A DNA stretch of 64,000 nt from an uncultured Mailhella sp. (GTDB lineage: Bacteria > Desulfobacterota > Desulfovibrionia > Desulfovibrionales > Desulfovibrionaceae): positions 2,559,001-2,623,000 of the forward strand of contig NZ_OZ007001.1 of the NCBI RefSeq assembly GCF_963931295.1, read 5' to 3'. Numbering within the stretch: position 1 is the first letter of the stretch; each line of letters starts with the position of its first letter. The notes below the pieces were generated by a model. It saw only the letters and a program-made list of their open reading frames with translations, was not told where the DNA came from and made no database searches. The position numbers and the translations under genes were made by a program. Shown in pieces: positions 46,230 through 55,714 of this stretch.

Positions 46230-47204
46230 CTAGCGCAGACCGTTTCTGGTCCTGTCGTCCAGAACGCGCAGCCAGACCGCTTCGGGAGCGAACATGACCG
46301 CTCCGTGAACGTCGGTGAGCCACAGCGCGCCCCATTCGCCTCCGGGCGCAAAATTCAGCGTGCAGCCGTTGGCAAAGCGCAGGCAGAGCTGTTCGTGTTC
46401 GCGGCCCTCGTTCCAGATGCGGGAGGAGGAAACGTCCGCAAGCCTCTGACCGATGACGGAAGAAAACACCGCGCTGAGATCGCGGGGATATACGGCGTCC
46501 GCTTCGAGCACCTCGTCGGGAAGCCTTCCGTCCATCATGCGCAGGCTGCCGCCGCTGTGAAAGCCGAGCTCCACGCGCACCATGCCGAAATCGAGGGCAA
46601 AGGGCTCGTCGCCGGACACATAGACTTCCCGCCAGCCCTGCACATGGTCGTTGGGTTCGCCGATGGAGTAGAGGCGGTTCAATGAGCGCACGCGGCGCAG
46701 CGGAGCGCCGATGAGACGCGCGTTGATAAAGGCCTGACGAAGTTCTCCGCCGTCCTGTCCGGCAACGCGGCCGTCGGAAGTTGCGGGAGCCTGTTCGTGC
46801 CCGCCGTTTTCCTGCCTGACGGGCTCGTTCTCTCCGGCGTCGTCCGCTTCCTCTTCTCCGCGATCGGCAAAGGGGGAGGTTTCGTGCGCAAGAGAGGCTT
46901 CCGTCATGTCCGCCTCGTCTTCCGCCGCGCGGCCGGGCTCTTCGGTCGGTTCCTGATCTTCGCCCGGGCAGGCCTCGGGCGCTTCCTGCCGGAAGGAGCC
47001 GCGTCCGTCTTCGGGCGCGGGAGATGCGTCGTCGGTCGGACGGGGCGCAGGCGGGGTCAGGCGGGGCGTGAAGGGCAGGCCGTGTTCCCGCAGAGACTGC
47101 TTCAGGAAAAGCTGGATGGCGGTGGACAGATCCAGGCCGAGTTCGCGGAAAAGTGCGTCGGCCCTGGCGGCAAGTTCAGGGTCAAGAACAATGGTTTCAG
47201 GCAT
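46230..47204 (-). CDS. RelB/DinJ-like ribbon-helix-helix domain fused to an unknown C-terminal domain
   Basis: 324 residues. Residues 1-47 (ETIVLDPELAARADALF then ELGLDLSTAIQLFLKQSL and GLPF) look like the N-terminal part of RelB/DinJ antitoxins, which bind their operator as ribbon-helix-helix dimers. A long acidic, low-complexity linker (about 48-155, rich in Glu, Asp and Pro) leads to a folded domain at about 155-320 (APLRRVRSLNRLYSIGEP, LDFGMVRVELGF, GGEWGALWLTDVHGAVMF) that I do not recognise. No RelE/YafQ-type toxin gene is adjacent. It may be an autoregulated protein rather than an antitoxin. Confidence 0.6.
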   Translation of the reverse strand: MPETIVLDPELAARADALFRELGLDLSTAIQLFLKQSLREHGLPFTPRLTPPAPRPTDDASPAPEDGRGSFRQEAPEACPGEDQEPTEEPGRAAEDEADMTEASLAHETSPFADRGEEEADDAGENEPVRQENGGHEQAPATSDGRVAGQDGGELRQAFINARLIGAPLRRVRSLNRLYSIGEPNDHVQGWREVYVSGDEPFALDFGMVRVELGFHSGGSLRMMDGRLPDEVLEADAVYPRDLSAVFSSVIGQRLADVSSSRIWNEGREHEQLCLRFANGCTLNFAPGGEWGALWLTDVHGAVMFAPEAVWLRVLDDRTRNGLR

Positions 47205-47354
47205 GACGAGTCTCGTGGTTCAGGTTGACCCTCGGAGAGGGCCTGATCATTATTGTCCCGGCGGACGCTGAAATCAAGCGCTTGCGGCCGATGCGGGCTT
47301 TTCGTATGCTTTGCGGGTATGAGCGGGCCTTCAGGCTCAGGAGCCGGAGCGAAC

Positions 47355-47777
47355 ATGAAACTGGCGGTTGTGGGATCCCGGAATTTTTCCGATTATGCGT
47401 GGATGGAGCATTGTCTGCTCCGTCGTTTTTCCGTGGAAGAGATTGACGCCGTCATTTCCGGCGGGGCGAAGGGCGCGGACTCCCTTGCGGCGCGTTTTGC
47501 CGGAGCGCATGGTCTGCCGCTGTTCGTTGTTCCGGCGGACTGGAAGACGCATGGAAAAAAGGCCGGACCTTTGCGCAATACGGACATCGTTGCCAGGGCC
47601 GACGCGCTGGTCGCGTTCTGGGACGGCGTGTCCCGCGGCACCCGCGACGCCATTGTCAAGGCGCGTCTGGCCGGAAAGCTCGTGGAGGTGTTTCCCTGCG
47701 CTCGGTCGGCCGGAACCCTGATTGCGGACGAGGCGGATTCGTCCACTCCGTCGAAAGAGGCGAAGGATCAGAGCTGA
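47355..47777 (+). CDS. DUF2493/SLOG-fold (DprA/YpsA-like) protein
   Basis: 140 residues. The Rossmann-like SLOG pattern is visible: KLAVVGSRNFSDYAWM at the N-terminus, then ISGGAKGADSLAARFAGAHGLPL and the C-terminal GVSRGTRDAIVKA. SLOG proteins bind nucleotide-like ligands or nucleic acid; members with DUF2493 occur in phages and in stress or defence contexts, but no function is established. GGAG lies just before the ATG at 47355. It is divergent from the RelB-like fusion gene. Confidence 0.8.
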   Translation: MKLAVVGSRNFSDYAWMEHCLLRRFSVEEIDAVISGGAKGADSLAARFAGAHGLPLFVVPADWKTHGKKAGPLRNTDIVARADALVAFWDGVSRGTRDAIVKARLAGKLVEVFPCARSAGTLIADEADSSTPSKEAKDQS

Positions 47778-47988
47778 GCTTTTGCGGGAAGGGCGGGGCA
47801 GGCGACGAGCCTCAGTCCGTCTGCCGCCGCAGAAGCGTCCGGCGTTGAGAGTGTCCGGCGCGGATGTTCTGAGACGGAACCGGGCGCTGCGGCCAAAGCC
47901 GGATTTGCCGGACCTTCCTTTGACTGCCGGAGCTTTGGCGAGGCGGCGCGTTTGCTCCATCAATATTTGGCGGCGTTCCCGACGGGCG

Positions 47989-50900
47989 CTAGTCTTCGGG
48001 AAATGCGGCTGAAAGAAGGCCGCTTTCCGCGTATTCCTGCACGGGAAGCTCTTCAGCCAGCACGTCGAAAAACGGATGCCGTTTCCAGTCGCGCCGGTTG
48101 CCCACCACATAGATGAGCGAACGCGCCCGCGTGAGGGCCACGTTGAGCATGTTTGGCGTGCGCGAGGCCCACTGTCTGCTGCCCCATCCGGCCTGACCCG
48201 GCGCGGAGCCGAGCACGAGAAACACGATGTCCGCTTCCTTGCCCTGAAAGGTATGAATGGTGCCGCAGCGCACGCGGTTTTCCGGAAAGCGCATGGCCCT
48301 CAGCAGCAACCGGCAGTGCCGCGCCACCTTGCGGAAGGGCGAAATGACGAACACCGAGGCTTCCCGCGGGCCGTTTGCACCTTCAAGTTCCGGCCACTTT
48401 GCCTGGAGCCTCAGCAGGCAGTTTTTCAGACAGGCGAGCTCTTCCTGCACGAGCTGAGCGTCGGCCATGTGGCCGCTCACGTGAAACCAGGCGCTTTGGC
48501 CGAGAAGCGATCGGATATTGGGAAACGAGGTCTGTGCCTGCACCATCTGCCCGTCGTAGGCGATGCGGTTGGAAACGCCGAACATGGGCTCGGCGCAGCG
48601 GTAATGGGCGCGCAGAGGAAAGCCCGTCCATACGCGGCGGCCTGCGGTTTCCATCCATGTGCCGAGCACGGAACTGCGGTCGGCCAGCGTCTGGGCGGAC
48701 TGACTTTCCGGCGACCAGTGTTCAAGGTGCAGTCCGCCTCTCTCCTGCCTGGTGCGCAGCGTGTCGAGCAGTCCTTCCGGCTGCGGAACCACGGGTTCTA
48801 TCTGCTGCGGATCGCCGATGACGGCAGCCCTGGACGCGCGCCAGAGCGCTCCTGCCGCGCTCTGCGGCGTGGCCTGACCGGCTTCGTCGAGCAGCACCCA
48901 GTCGAGCGAGCCCTGTCCCATGCCGGAGAACACGCGTCCGAACGACGCCAGCGTGGACGAAACCACGGGCACCATGAAGAACAGCGCATTCCAGATGTCC
49001 GCGCTTTCCGTTTCCTCTACGGACGCGCCCCGCAGATAGCGCGTGACGATGCCGATGTTGGCGGAACATTCCCGCGCGCAGGATTTGATGGTCCATTCAT
49101 GCAGGCGCAGCGCCTGAAGAAAGAGCAGAGAACGCAGGCGCTCGAGCTCTTCGTCGTTCCATACGCTTTTGAGCTGCCAGTCGGGCTGACGCCAGAATTC
49201 ACGGCAGGGCGCGCGCAGCGCTTCGCCGCCGCTTTGCTCCCTGCTCATTTCGTCCTGAGCCCTGCGGGCCAGTTCTTCCAACGCCTCCAGCCGGTCGGCC
49301 AGTTCCAGCGCCGCCCTGTTGTCCTCTCCGGCCTCGGCCCGGAGCACGCGGCTTTTTTCCATGAGCGCCATGAATCGCCCGAGAAGCGAATGTTCCTCGG
49401 ACCTGGGCTTATCTTCCGGGCCCGACGCATGGTTGACCTGCTGCGCCAGCTCTTGCCTGCGCCTTTTGAGCTCGGCGGCCGTGGCCAGAAAATCTTCCCT
49501 GGCCTGACGCCAGCGGCGCAGGGCGTCCTGCCTCGCGTCGTAGGAGCGGAAGGCGTCCAGCACCTGCTTCATGCCGGGCAGGGAAATCTGACGTTCCTGA
49601 TCGCGGAAGCCCCAGAAGAACGCGCGTGCGAACTGTTCGCAGTTCCATGCCGAACCGAGCACCGCGGAAAGCAGACCCCAGGCTGGGCGCGGCGGCTCTT
49701 CGCTGTCGGCGGGCGTGAAGGCGGCATTCACCGCGCTGGCCACCTCGGGAAAGTATCCGGCGTCGGGAAAGGCGCGACGACACACGGCGTCTTCCGAGGG
49801 CAGAAAGCGCGTGATGTTTTCCACGGCGGCGTTGTTGCTGCTCGTGACCACCATGCAGGTGCCGCGCATGATGTCGCGCCGCAGCGGATAGAAATCTCCC
49901 GAAGATGCGGCAAAGGCTTCGAATGGATTCTTGAGCGCGGCAAGTCTGCGGGCGCGTCGGACCACGAGCTCGGCGGCCACGTCGCAGAGCAGTCTTGTCT
50001 TGCCCGTGCCCGGAGGCCCGTTCACCGCCGTCAGATTGCCGTGCAGAATTTCCGTGACCGCCCCGAGCTGTGCGGGAAGCAGATGCTGGGAAGGCGGAAA
50101 CGGCCAGCGCCCGTCGGGCAGGCGTTCAAGGGAGAGCGCCTTTTCGCGCGCAAGACGGCTTTCCTCGCCGGGAGCCAGCACGTCGCAGCGTTTGCGGGCG
50201 TTTTTCTCGCCTTCCAGATAGCGGGCGAACACGCCCGTGAATCCGCGCCTTGCGAGCGCCAGCAGATGGTCGAGATCGGAAAGGTAAAAGGAGTTGAGCA
50301 GATCGTTCTGCACGTCGTCGATGCGCCGCCCCTTGGGATCCGGCCGGAAATACACGGAGCGCACCACGATGCGCGCTTCTTCGCCTTCCATGTCCGTCAT
50401 GCGGAAAAGACGCTCGATTTCCTCCTGAATCCACGGCCAGCGGAAGGGCTCGGCGCGCGAGCCTTGACGCCGGTCGAAATCGGACTGCATGCTCAGCATG
50501 TCGGCAGGAAGCTGATCGAGACTCTTGCCCGCCAGACAGCGCGCAAGGCCGGGCACGAACGAGGCAGGCACGTAGCTTTCCGGCACGGCTTCTCCCGTCA
50601 TGTCCAGCACCACGGCGGCCAGGCATCCTTCGCCGAGGCCGGGCTCTTCCGGGCGTTCGGGACTGTTTCCCGTCTTTTCCAGAATGATGTCGGAAATGCG
50701 CTGGCGGGCGAGCACGCCGAGATAGACGATGTGCCATGCCGCGACAAAGCCCGACGGCAGCGGATGAAACCACGGGAGCGCGCCGTCGTCCGTTCCGGGA
50801 GCGGCGGGAGCCTGGCCGCAGCCTGAGGCGTTCGGCGCAGAAAGCGCCGCAGACACCGTTTCCCAGCGTCTTGCGCCGGTCACGGGCGGACGCGAGGAAC

Positions 50901-51423
50901 GCGGCACTTCGGGAATGATGAACACTTCCGTGTCGCGCCAGAAACGCAGAATCGCTTCGTTCCTTCGGTGCAGCGCGTCCTCTTCGGCCTTCCTTTTGGC
51001 GTCCGCGGCAAGCTCGGCCGCGCGTTCCGCCTTTTCAAGCGAGGCGTCTTTCGGGGCGCTGTCTTTGTTCAGCATGGCAAGCGCCTGAGAAACGAGATCC
51101 GAGTCCTTCGAGGCGGCCGGGGCGCTTTCTGCACCGCGCGGTGCTGATGCGCCGCGCCTTGCCTGCGACGTTTTCGGCTCGGCGGCGCTGCGGGCAGCGG
51201 GGCGCGTTTTTGCCGAGGGCGCTGTTGCCGGAACTTTGGGCGCAGCCGTAGGCTCCGGGCACTCGCCGGTATCGGCCAGCGCCAGAAACGACGCCGCCAT
51301 CTTGCGCACGCCGTGCCTTTTGAACTGCACCATGACCTTGCCTTCGATGACGGCCAGCACTTCTCCCGGGCCCCACTGCGGCATGGACGGATTGATGACG
51401 ATGTCTCCCGTGCGAAATTCCAT
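47989..51423 (-). CDS. Superfamily 1 (DNA2/NAM7-type) helicase with N-terminal DUF3553
   Basis: 1144 residues. It begins with a DUF3553 module (about 1-52, GDIVINPSMPQWGPGEVLAVIEG), then a Ser/Ala-rich linker and a large helicase: Walker A GPPGTGKT near residue 470, Walker B/Q region LLDEAGQATPQSAAGALW near 840, HYRCAEPMFGVSN, HTFQGKEADIVFLVLG near 1056, and NVALTRARSLIYVVG near 1096. These are Upf1/DNA2-like SF1B motifs. Related proteins unwind DNA or RNA; no nuclease motif is seen. It starts three bases after the hrpB stop, so the two helicases share an operon. Confidence 0.85.
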   Translation of the reverse strand: MEFRTGDIVINPSMPQWGPGEVLAVIEGKVMVQFKRHGVRKMAASFLALADTGECPEPTAAPKVPATAPSAKTRPAARSAAEPKTSQARRGASAPRGAESAPAASKDSDLVSQALAMLNKDSAPKDASLEKAERAAELAADAKRKAEEDALHRRNEAILRFWRDTEVFIIPEVPRSSRPPVTGARRWETVSAALSAPNASGCGQAPAAPGTDDGALPWFHPLPSGFVAAWHIVYLGVLARQRISDIILEKTGNSPERPEEPGLGEGCLAAVVLDMTGEAVPESYVPASFVPGLARCLAGKSLDQLPADMLSMQSDFDRRQGSRAEPFRWPWIQEEIERLFRMTDMEGEEARIVVRSVYFRPDPKGRRIDDVQNDLLNSFYLSDLDHLLALARRGFTGVFARYLEGEKNARKRCDVLAPGEESRLAREKALSLERLPDGRWPFPPSQHLLPAQLGAVTEILHGNLTAVNGPPGTGKTRLLCDVAAELVVRRARRLAALKNPFEAFAASSGDFYPLRRDIMRGTCMVVTSSNNAAVENITRFLPSEDAVCRRAFPDAGYFPEVASAVNAAFTPADSEEPPRPAWGLLSAVLGSAWNCEQFARAFFWGFRDQERQISLPGMKQVLDAFRSYDARQDALRRWRQAREDFLATAAELKRRRQELAQQVNHASGPEDKPRSEEHSLLGRFMALMEKSRVLRAEAGEDNRAALELADRLEALEELARRAQDEMSREQSGGEALRAPCREFWRQPDWQLKSVWNDEELERLRSLLFLQALRLHEWTIKSCARECSANIGIVTRYLRGASVEETESADIWNALFFMVPVVSSTLASFGRVFSGMGQGSLDWVLLDEAGQATPQSAAGALWRASRAAVIGDPQQIEPVVPQPEGLLDTLRTRQERGGLHLEHWSPESQSAQTLADRSSVLGTWMETAGRRVWTGFPLRAHYRCAEPMFGVSNRIAYDGQMVQAQTSFPNIRSLLGQSAWFHVSGHMADAQLVQEELACLKNCLLRLQAKWPELEGANGPREASVFVISPFRKVARHCRLLLRAMRFPENRVRCGTIHTFQGKEADIVFLVLGSAPGQAGWGSRQWASRTPNMLNVALTRARSLIYVVGNRRDWKRHPFFDVLAEELPVQEYAESGLLSAAFPED

Positions 51424-51426
51424 GCG

Positions 51427-53916
51427 CTAACCTCTCTCCAGAGCCTTCTTGGTCTTTTTGGTGGGAATCGCGGCAAGCGGATCTTCCGGCCAGGGATGCT
51501 TCGGGTAGCGGCCCCGCATTTCCGCGCGCACGGCGGCGTAGGCTCCGCGCCAGAATCCGGCCAGATCGCGCGTGACCTGAAGCGGGCGTCCCGCGGGAGA
51601 AAGCAGATGCACGGTGAGGGGGCATCTGCCGCCGCACACGGCGGGCGTGTCCTGCTGTCCGAACATTTCCTGCAGCTTCACGGCCAGCACGGGGCCGCCT
51701 TCGGGAAGATAGTCGATGCGCACAAGAGAACCTGACGGCACGCGAAGGTGTTCCGGCGCTTCGCGCTCGAGACGCCTCGCTTCGGCAAAGGGCAGCAGCG
51801 CATGCAGGGCTCCGGCCAGATCAATGGAGGAAAACTGCGCGCGCCTCGTGACGCCGGAAAGCCACGGACTCAGCCAGTTGTCGAGCGGCGACGACTTGAG
51901 CGCGGTCATGAGCGCCTCGTCGCTCACGTCGGGCCATTGTTCGCCGTCCATGCGGCGCATGAGAAGCACGCGTGCCTGCCATTCGCGCAGTTCCTTCGTC
52001 CACGGAAGGCATGCCGGGCCGAGATCCGCCACGGCCTGCGTCACGGCGGAAAGTACCTTGTCCGCGGGCAGATCGCGGCCCCGCAAAGGCTCGTCGCTCA
52101 GCACAAGGCTGCCCAGCAGCGTTCTGCGCCGCGCAAGCACGGTCTCGGTTCGGTCGTCCCAGCGCACGACGTCTTCTTCCCGGAGAAGGTCGCCGTGCAG
52201 CTCTTCCAGCGTGTTTTTGTCCAGAGGAGCCGCCAGATGAATGCGCCCCGTGCCCTGCGCGCCGCCGTCCATGGCGGCCACGGCAAGAAAAGGCGCGTCG
52301 GCAAGGGCGTCTTCCGGGGGAAGTTCCGCGCCGCGGCCGGAGGCCAGCCGGAACTTGCCGCGTTCCCGGCGCTGAGCCATGCGCTCCGGCCAGGCCAGAG
52401 AAAGCATGGCTCCCGCGCTCTCTTCGTCGCGGAACACGTCGCTTGCGGGAAACGCGCCCTTTCCGCCGGAGAGCGAATAAATCTGCTCGGCGGCGCGGCG
52501 CAGGCGGGTGGAGCGGCGAAGTTCCGCAAGGCGGGGGCGCACGTCGCAGCCGGAACCGGAGGAGCGCTCTTCCACAAGCGCGGCAAGGGCGGCGGCAAGC
52601 GGCAGATGCTCTCCCGCAAGCAGGGCCATGTGCGCAAGGCGCGGATGCATGGGCATGCGCGCGAGCGCCTCGCCGTGCGAAGAGAGCGCAGATCGTCCGT
52701 TGCTTTCCCGGACGGCTCCCAGAAGCTCCAGCGTCTGCCTGGCCTGCGCGAGCGAGGCTTCCGGCGCGGGAGTGAGAAGCGGAAGTTCCTGCGGCAGCGA
52801 GCCCCAGGCCAGCACGTCGAGCAGAAAGGGCGCAAGATCGGCGTCCAGAATTTCCGGGCGGCGCGAGGGCAGAAGCACGTCGCCTTCATGCCAGAGGCGC
52901 ACGCAGATTCCGGGCTCCACGCGGCCTGCGCGGCCTGCGCGCTGATCGGCGGCGTCCTGCGTCACGCGAACGGTGATGAGCGCGCTCATGCCCGTGGCCG
53001 GAGAAAAGCGCGCCGTGCGGGAGAGGCCGCAGTCCACCACCACGCGCACGCCCTCGATGGTGAGGCTGGTTTCCGCAATGGAGGTGGCAAGCACCACCTT
53101 GCGCTTGCCGGGCGCGGCGGGCGCTATGGCGGCGTCCTGTTCGGCGGCGGAAAGATCGCCGTAGAGCGGATGCAGGGAAACGTTGTCGGGCAGACTGGCG
53201 AGCATGTCCGCCACGCGGCGAATCTCTCCCTGACCGGGCAGGAACACGAGCATGGAGCCTTGTTCTTCGCTCAGCATCCGCTTCACCGTGGAGGCCGTGT
53301 GGGCAAGCAGTGCCTCGCGGCCGGAAAAAGTGCCGAAGGAGCCGGAGCCAGCAGGGCAGGGGGAATAGCGGATGTCCACGGGCCACATTCTGCCTTCGGC
53401 GCGGATCACGGGGCAGGGGGCAAGCAGCGAAGAGAGCTCTTCCGCGTCCAGCGTGGCCGACATGACGAGAATCTTGAGATCGGGGCGCAGCGCTTCCTGC
53501 GCTTCAAGGCAGAGGGCGAGGGCCGTGTCCGCCTGCAGGGAGCGTTCATGAAATTCGTCGAAAATGACGCAGGAGACGCCGGAGAGCTCGGGATCGGACA
53601 CGAGACGGCGGGTCAGTATGCCTTCGGTGATGATTTCCACGCGGGTTTCACGGCTCACGCGGCTTTCCAGGCGGACGCGGTAGCCGACGCGCCGCCCCGC
53701 AGATTCCCCGAGAGAGGCGGCCATGTAGCGGGCGGCGGAACGCGCGGCCAGCCGACGGGGCTCCAGCATGAGGATGGAGCCCTGCATGTGCTCCATGAGC
53801 ATGAGGGGCACGCGCGTGGTCTTGCCTGAACCGGGAGGCGCGACGAGCAGAGCGCGGTTGTGGGTGCGGAGGGCGTCAAGAAGGGCGGGAAAGGAAGATT
53901 CGACAGGCATGTTCAT
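51427..53916 (-). CDS. hrpB: ATP-dependent helicase HrpB
   Basis: 829 residues, normal for HrpB. DEAH-box RNA helicase: Walker A APPGSGKTTR at 26-35, motif Ia LEPRRLAARSAAR, DEFHERS (in place of DEAH, as is usual for HrpB) near 122, SAT, and QRAGRAGRVEPG; the HrpB-specific C-terminal domain ends with GRYPKHPWPEDP. Function in bacteria is poorly known. Start at 53916 (an ATG six bases later is equally possible); neither has a strong ribosome binding site. First gene of the operon with the SF1 helicase. Confidence 0.93.
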   Translation of the reverse strand: MNMPVESSFPALLDALRTHNRALLVAPPGSGKTTRVPLMLMEHMQGSILMLEPRRLAARSAARYMAASLGESAGRRVGYRVRLESRVSRETRVEIITEGILTRRLVSDPELSGVSCVIFDEFHERSLQADTALALCLEAQEALRPDLKILVMSATLDAEELSSLLAPCPVIRAEGRMWPVDIRYSPCPAGSGSFGTFSGREALLAHTASTVKRMLSEEQGSMLVFLPGQGEIRRVADMLASLPDNVSLHPLYGDLSAAEQDAAIAPAAPGKRKVVLATSIAETSLTIEGVRVVVDCGLSRTARFSPATGMSALITVRVTQDAADQRAGRAGRVEPGICVRLWHEGDVLLPSRRPEILDADLAPFLLDVLAWGSLPQELPLLTPAPEASLAQARQTLELLGAVRESNGRSALSSHGEALARMPMHPRLAHMALLAGEHLPLAAALAALVEERSSGSGCDVRPRLAELRRSTRLRRAAEQIYSLSGGKGAFPASDVFRDEESAGAMLSLAWPERMAQRRERGKFRLASGRGAELPPEDALADAPFLAVAAMDGGAQGTGRIHLAAPLDKNTLEELHGDLLREEDVVRWDDRTETVLARRRTLLGSLVLSDEPLRGRDLPADKVLSAVTQAVADLGPACLPWTKELREWQARVLLMRRMDGEQWPDVSDEALMTALKSSPLDNWLSPWLSGVTRRAQFSSIDLAGALHALLPFAEARRLEREAPEHLRVPSGSLVRIDYLPEGGPVLAVKLQEMFGQQDTPAVCGGRCPLTVHLLSPAGRPLQVTRDLAGFWRGAYAAVRAEMRGRYPKHPWPEDPLAAIPTKKTKKALERG

Positions 53917-53941
53917 GCGGGAAATGTAGCGGGAAGCGGAG

Positions 53942-53978
53942 AAAAAGAAAAGGCGCACCCCGAAGGGCGCGCCTTTTT
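53942..53978 (-). terminator. Intrinsic terminator of cstA
   Basis: On the minus strand AAAAAGGCGCGCCC-TTCG-GGGTGCGCCTTTT followed by CTTTTTC, between the cstA stop and the hrpB start. Confidence 0.85.
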
Positions 53979-53998
53979 ATGCGGCAGAACGGCCGGGG

Positions 53999-55693
53999 CT
54001 ACTTGGACGCGGCGTGCTTCTTGCCGGTGAGCACGGGCAGAGCCTCGCGCACGAGGAAGATGGCAAGAATGAACAGAATGGCCGCAAGACCGGCCTGCAG
54101 GTAGGCGGCGAAGAGGTCGCCCTGGCCGGACGCGATGACGAGGAGCTTATCCTTGAAGGTGAGGGCGAGAGAGGTCAGGGTCACAAGAATCATGAACACC
54201 ATGGGGAAGATGAACATCTTGTGATTGCGGGCGGCGTTCTTGAGCCACGCGGCCACGGCCAGCAGGGCCAGACCGGCGAGCAGCTGGTTGGATGCGCCGA
54301 AGAGCGGCCACACCTTGGACCATCCGCCCATGCCGAAGGCGATGCCCACGATGACGGTGAATCCGGTGGAGAGGTACTTGTTGCACAGAAGCTTGCGGAT
54401 GCCGGTGACGGTTTCAGGCGTTTCGCCGGGGTTCAGCCAGAATTCGGTGAACATGTAGCGGGCAAGTCTGGTGCCGGTGTCGAGGGAGGTCAGACAGAAG
54501 GCGGACACCGAAAGGATGAGCAGACCGTAGGCGGTCTTCTGCGCTTCGGGGCTGGAGAAGCCGACCACGGCGAGCATTTCGGAAATGCCGCGGGCGAACA
54601 CGGCGGTAGGCGGCATCTTGAAGGCGTCTGCGCCGGCCTTGGAGTAGATGTAGCCGATGGTGATGAGGGACACGATGGCGAGGGCGCACTCCACGAGCAT
54701 GGCGCCGTAGCCGATGATCTTGGCGTTCTTTTCGCTGTTGAGCTGCTTGGATGTCGTGCCCGAGGAGATCAGGGAGTGGAAGCCGGAAATGGCACCGCAG
54801 GCGATGGTGACGAAGAGCACGGGGAAGAGGTACTGACCGTTCACTTCAAAGCCGACGAAGGCGGGCAGATCGAGGGTGGGATTGGCGGCGAACACGCCGA
54901 TTACGGCCGCGATCATCATGGCGTAGAGCAGAAACGAGCTCAGGTAGTCGCGGGGCTGAAGCAGAATCCACACGGGGGTGACGGAGGCCACGAGAATGTA
55001 CACGCCGATGATGTACATCCAAGTGTCGCCGGAAAGGTAGATGGGGCACTTGAGTCCGATGACGATGCAGGCGATGAGAACGATGATGCCGACGACGGTG
55101 CAGAAGGACAGGGACATGTTCTTGCGATATACGCAGAAGCCGAACACCACGGCCATGAGAATGAACAGCAGGGAGATGGTGGCGGTGGAGCCGTTGGCCT
55201 CGATGTGGGAGCCGTCGGGAGCGAAGCCGTTGAAGGTGCTGGCCACGATGGAAGCGAAGGCGGCGATGACGAGCAGCAGCGCAAGGTAGGCGAACACGAT
55301 GAACAGACGTTTGGCGCGCACGCCGATGTTCTGCGAAATGACTTCGCCTATGGATTCGCCCTTGTGGCGGATGGAGGCGAAGAGCGCGCCGTAGTCATGC
55401 ACGGCGCCGAAGAAGATGCCGCCTATGATGATCCACAGCAGGCAGGGGAGCCATCCGAAGAAGGCGGCCTGAATGGGGCCGTTGATGGGGCCAGCGCCGG
55501 CGATGGATGAAAAATGATGGCCGAAGAGCACGGGGGTCTTGGCGGGAACGTAGTCCACGCCGTCCTGCATGGTGATGGCGGGAGTAGGTCTGTTTTCATC
55601 CACGCCCCACTGTTTGGACAGCCAGGAGCCGTAGAAGACGTAGCCTGCGATGAGGCAGGCGAATCCGCCGATGAGAATGACAACGGAACTCAA
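53999..55693 (-). CDS. cstA: Carbon starvation protein A (CstA-type peptide/pyruvate transporter)
   Basis: 564 residues with about 15 membrane helices. Family motifs: TPAITMQDGVDYVPAKTPVLFGHHF, SIAGAGPINGPIQAAFFGWLPCLLWI and FHSLISSGTTSKQL. CstA proteins import peptides or pyruvate; a shorter form like this one (E. coli CstA has about 700) is common outside enterobacteria. It starts with TTG at 55693, seven bases after a perfect GAGGAGG; no ATG is nearby. It follows the small gene at 55715-56224 by 21 bases. Confidence 0.93.
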   Translation of the reverse strand: MSSVVILIGGFACLIAGYVFYGSWLSKQWGVDENRPTPAITMQDGVDYVPAKTPVLFGHHFSSIAGAGPINGPIQAAFFGWLPCLLWIIIGGIFFGAVHDYGALFASIRHKGESIGEVISQNIGVRAKRLFIVFAYLALLLVIAAFASIVASTFNGFAPDGSHIEANGSTATISLLFILMAVVFGFCVYRKNMSLSFCTVVGIIVLIACIVIGLKCPIYLSGDTWMYIIGVYILVASVTPVWILLQPRDYLSSFLLYAMMIAAVIGVFAANPTLDLPAFVGFEVNGQYLFPVLFVTIACGAISGFHSLISSGTTSKQLNSEKNAKIIGYGAMLVECALAIVSLITIGYIYSKAGADAFKMPPTAVFARGISEMLAVVGFSSPEAQKTAYGLLILSVSAFCLTSLDTGTRLARYMFTEFWLNPGETPETVTGIRKLLCNKYLSTGFTVIVGIAFGMGGWSKVWPLFGASNQLLAGLALLAVAAWLKNAARNHKMFIFPMVFMILVTLTSLALTFKDKLLVIASGQGDLFAAYLQAGLAAILFILAIFLVREALPVLTGKKHAASK

Positions 55694-55714
55694 TTTAAAT
55701 CCTCCTCAATTGAG

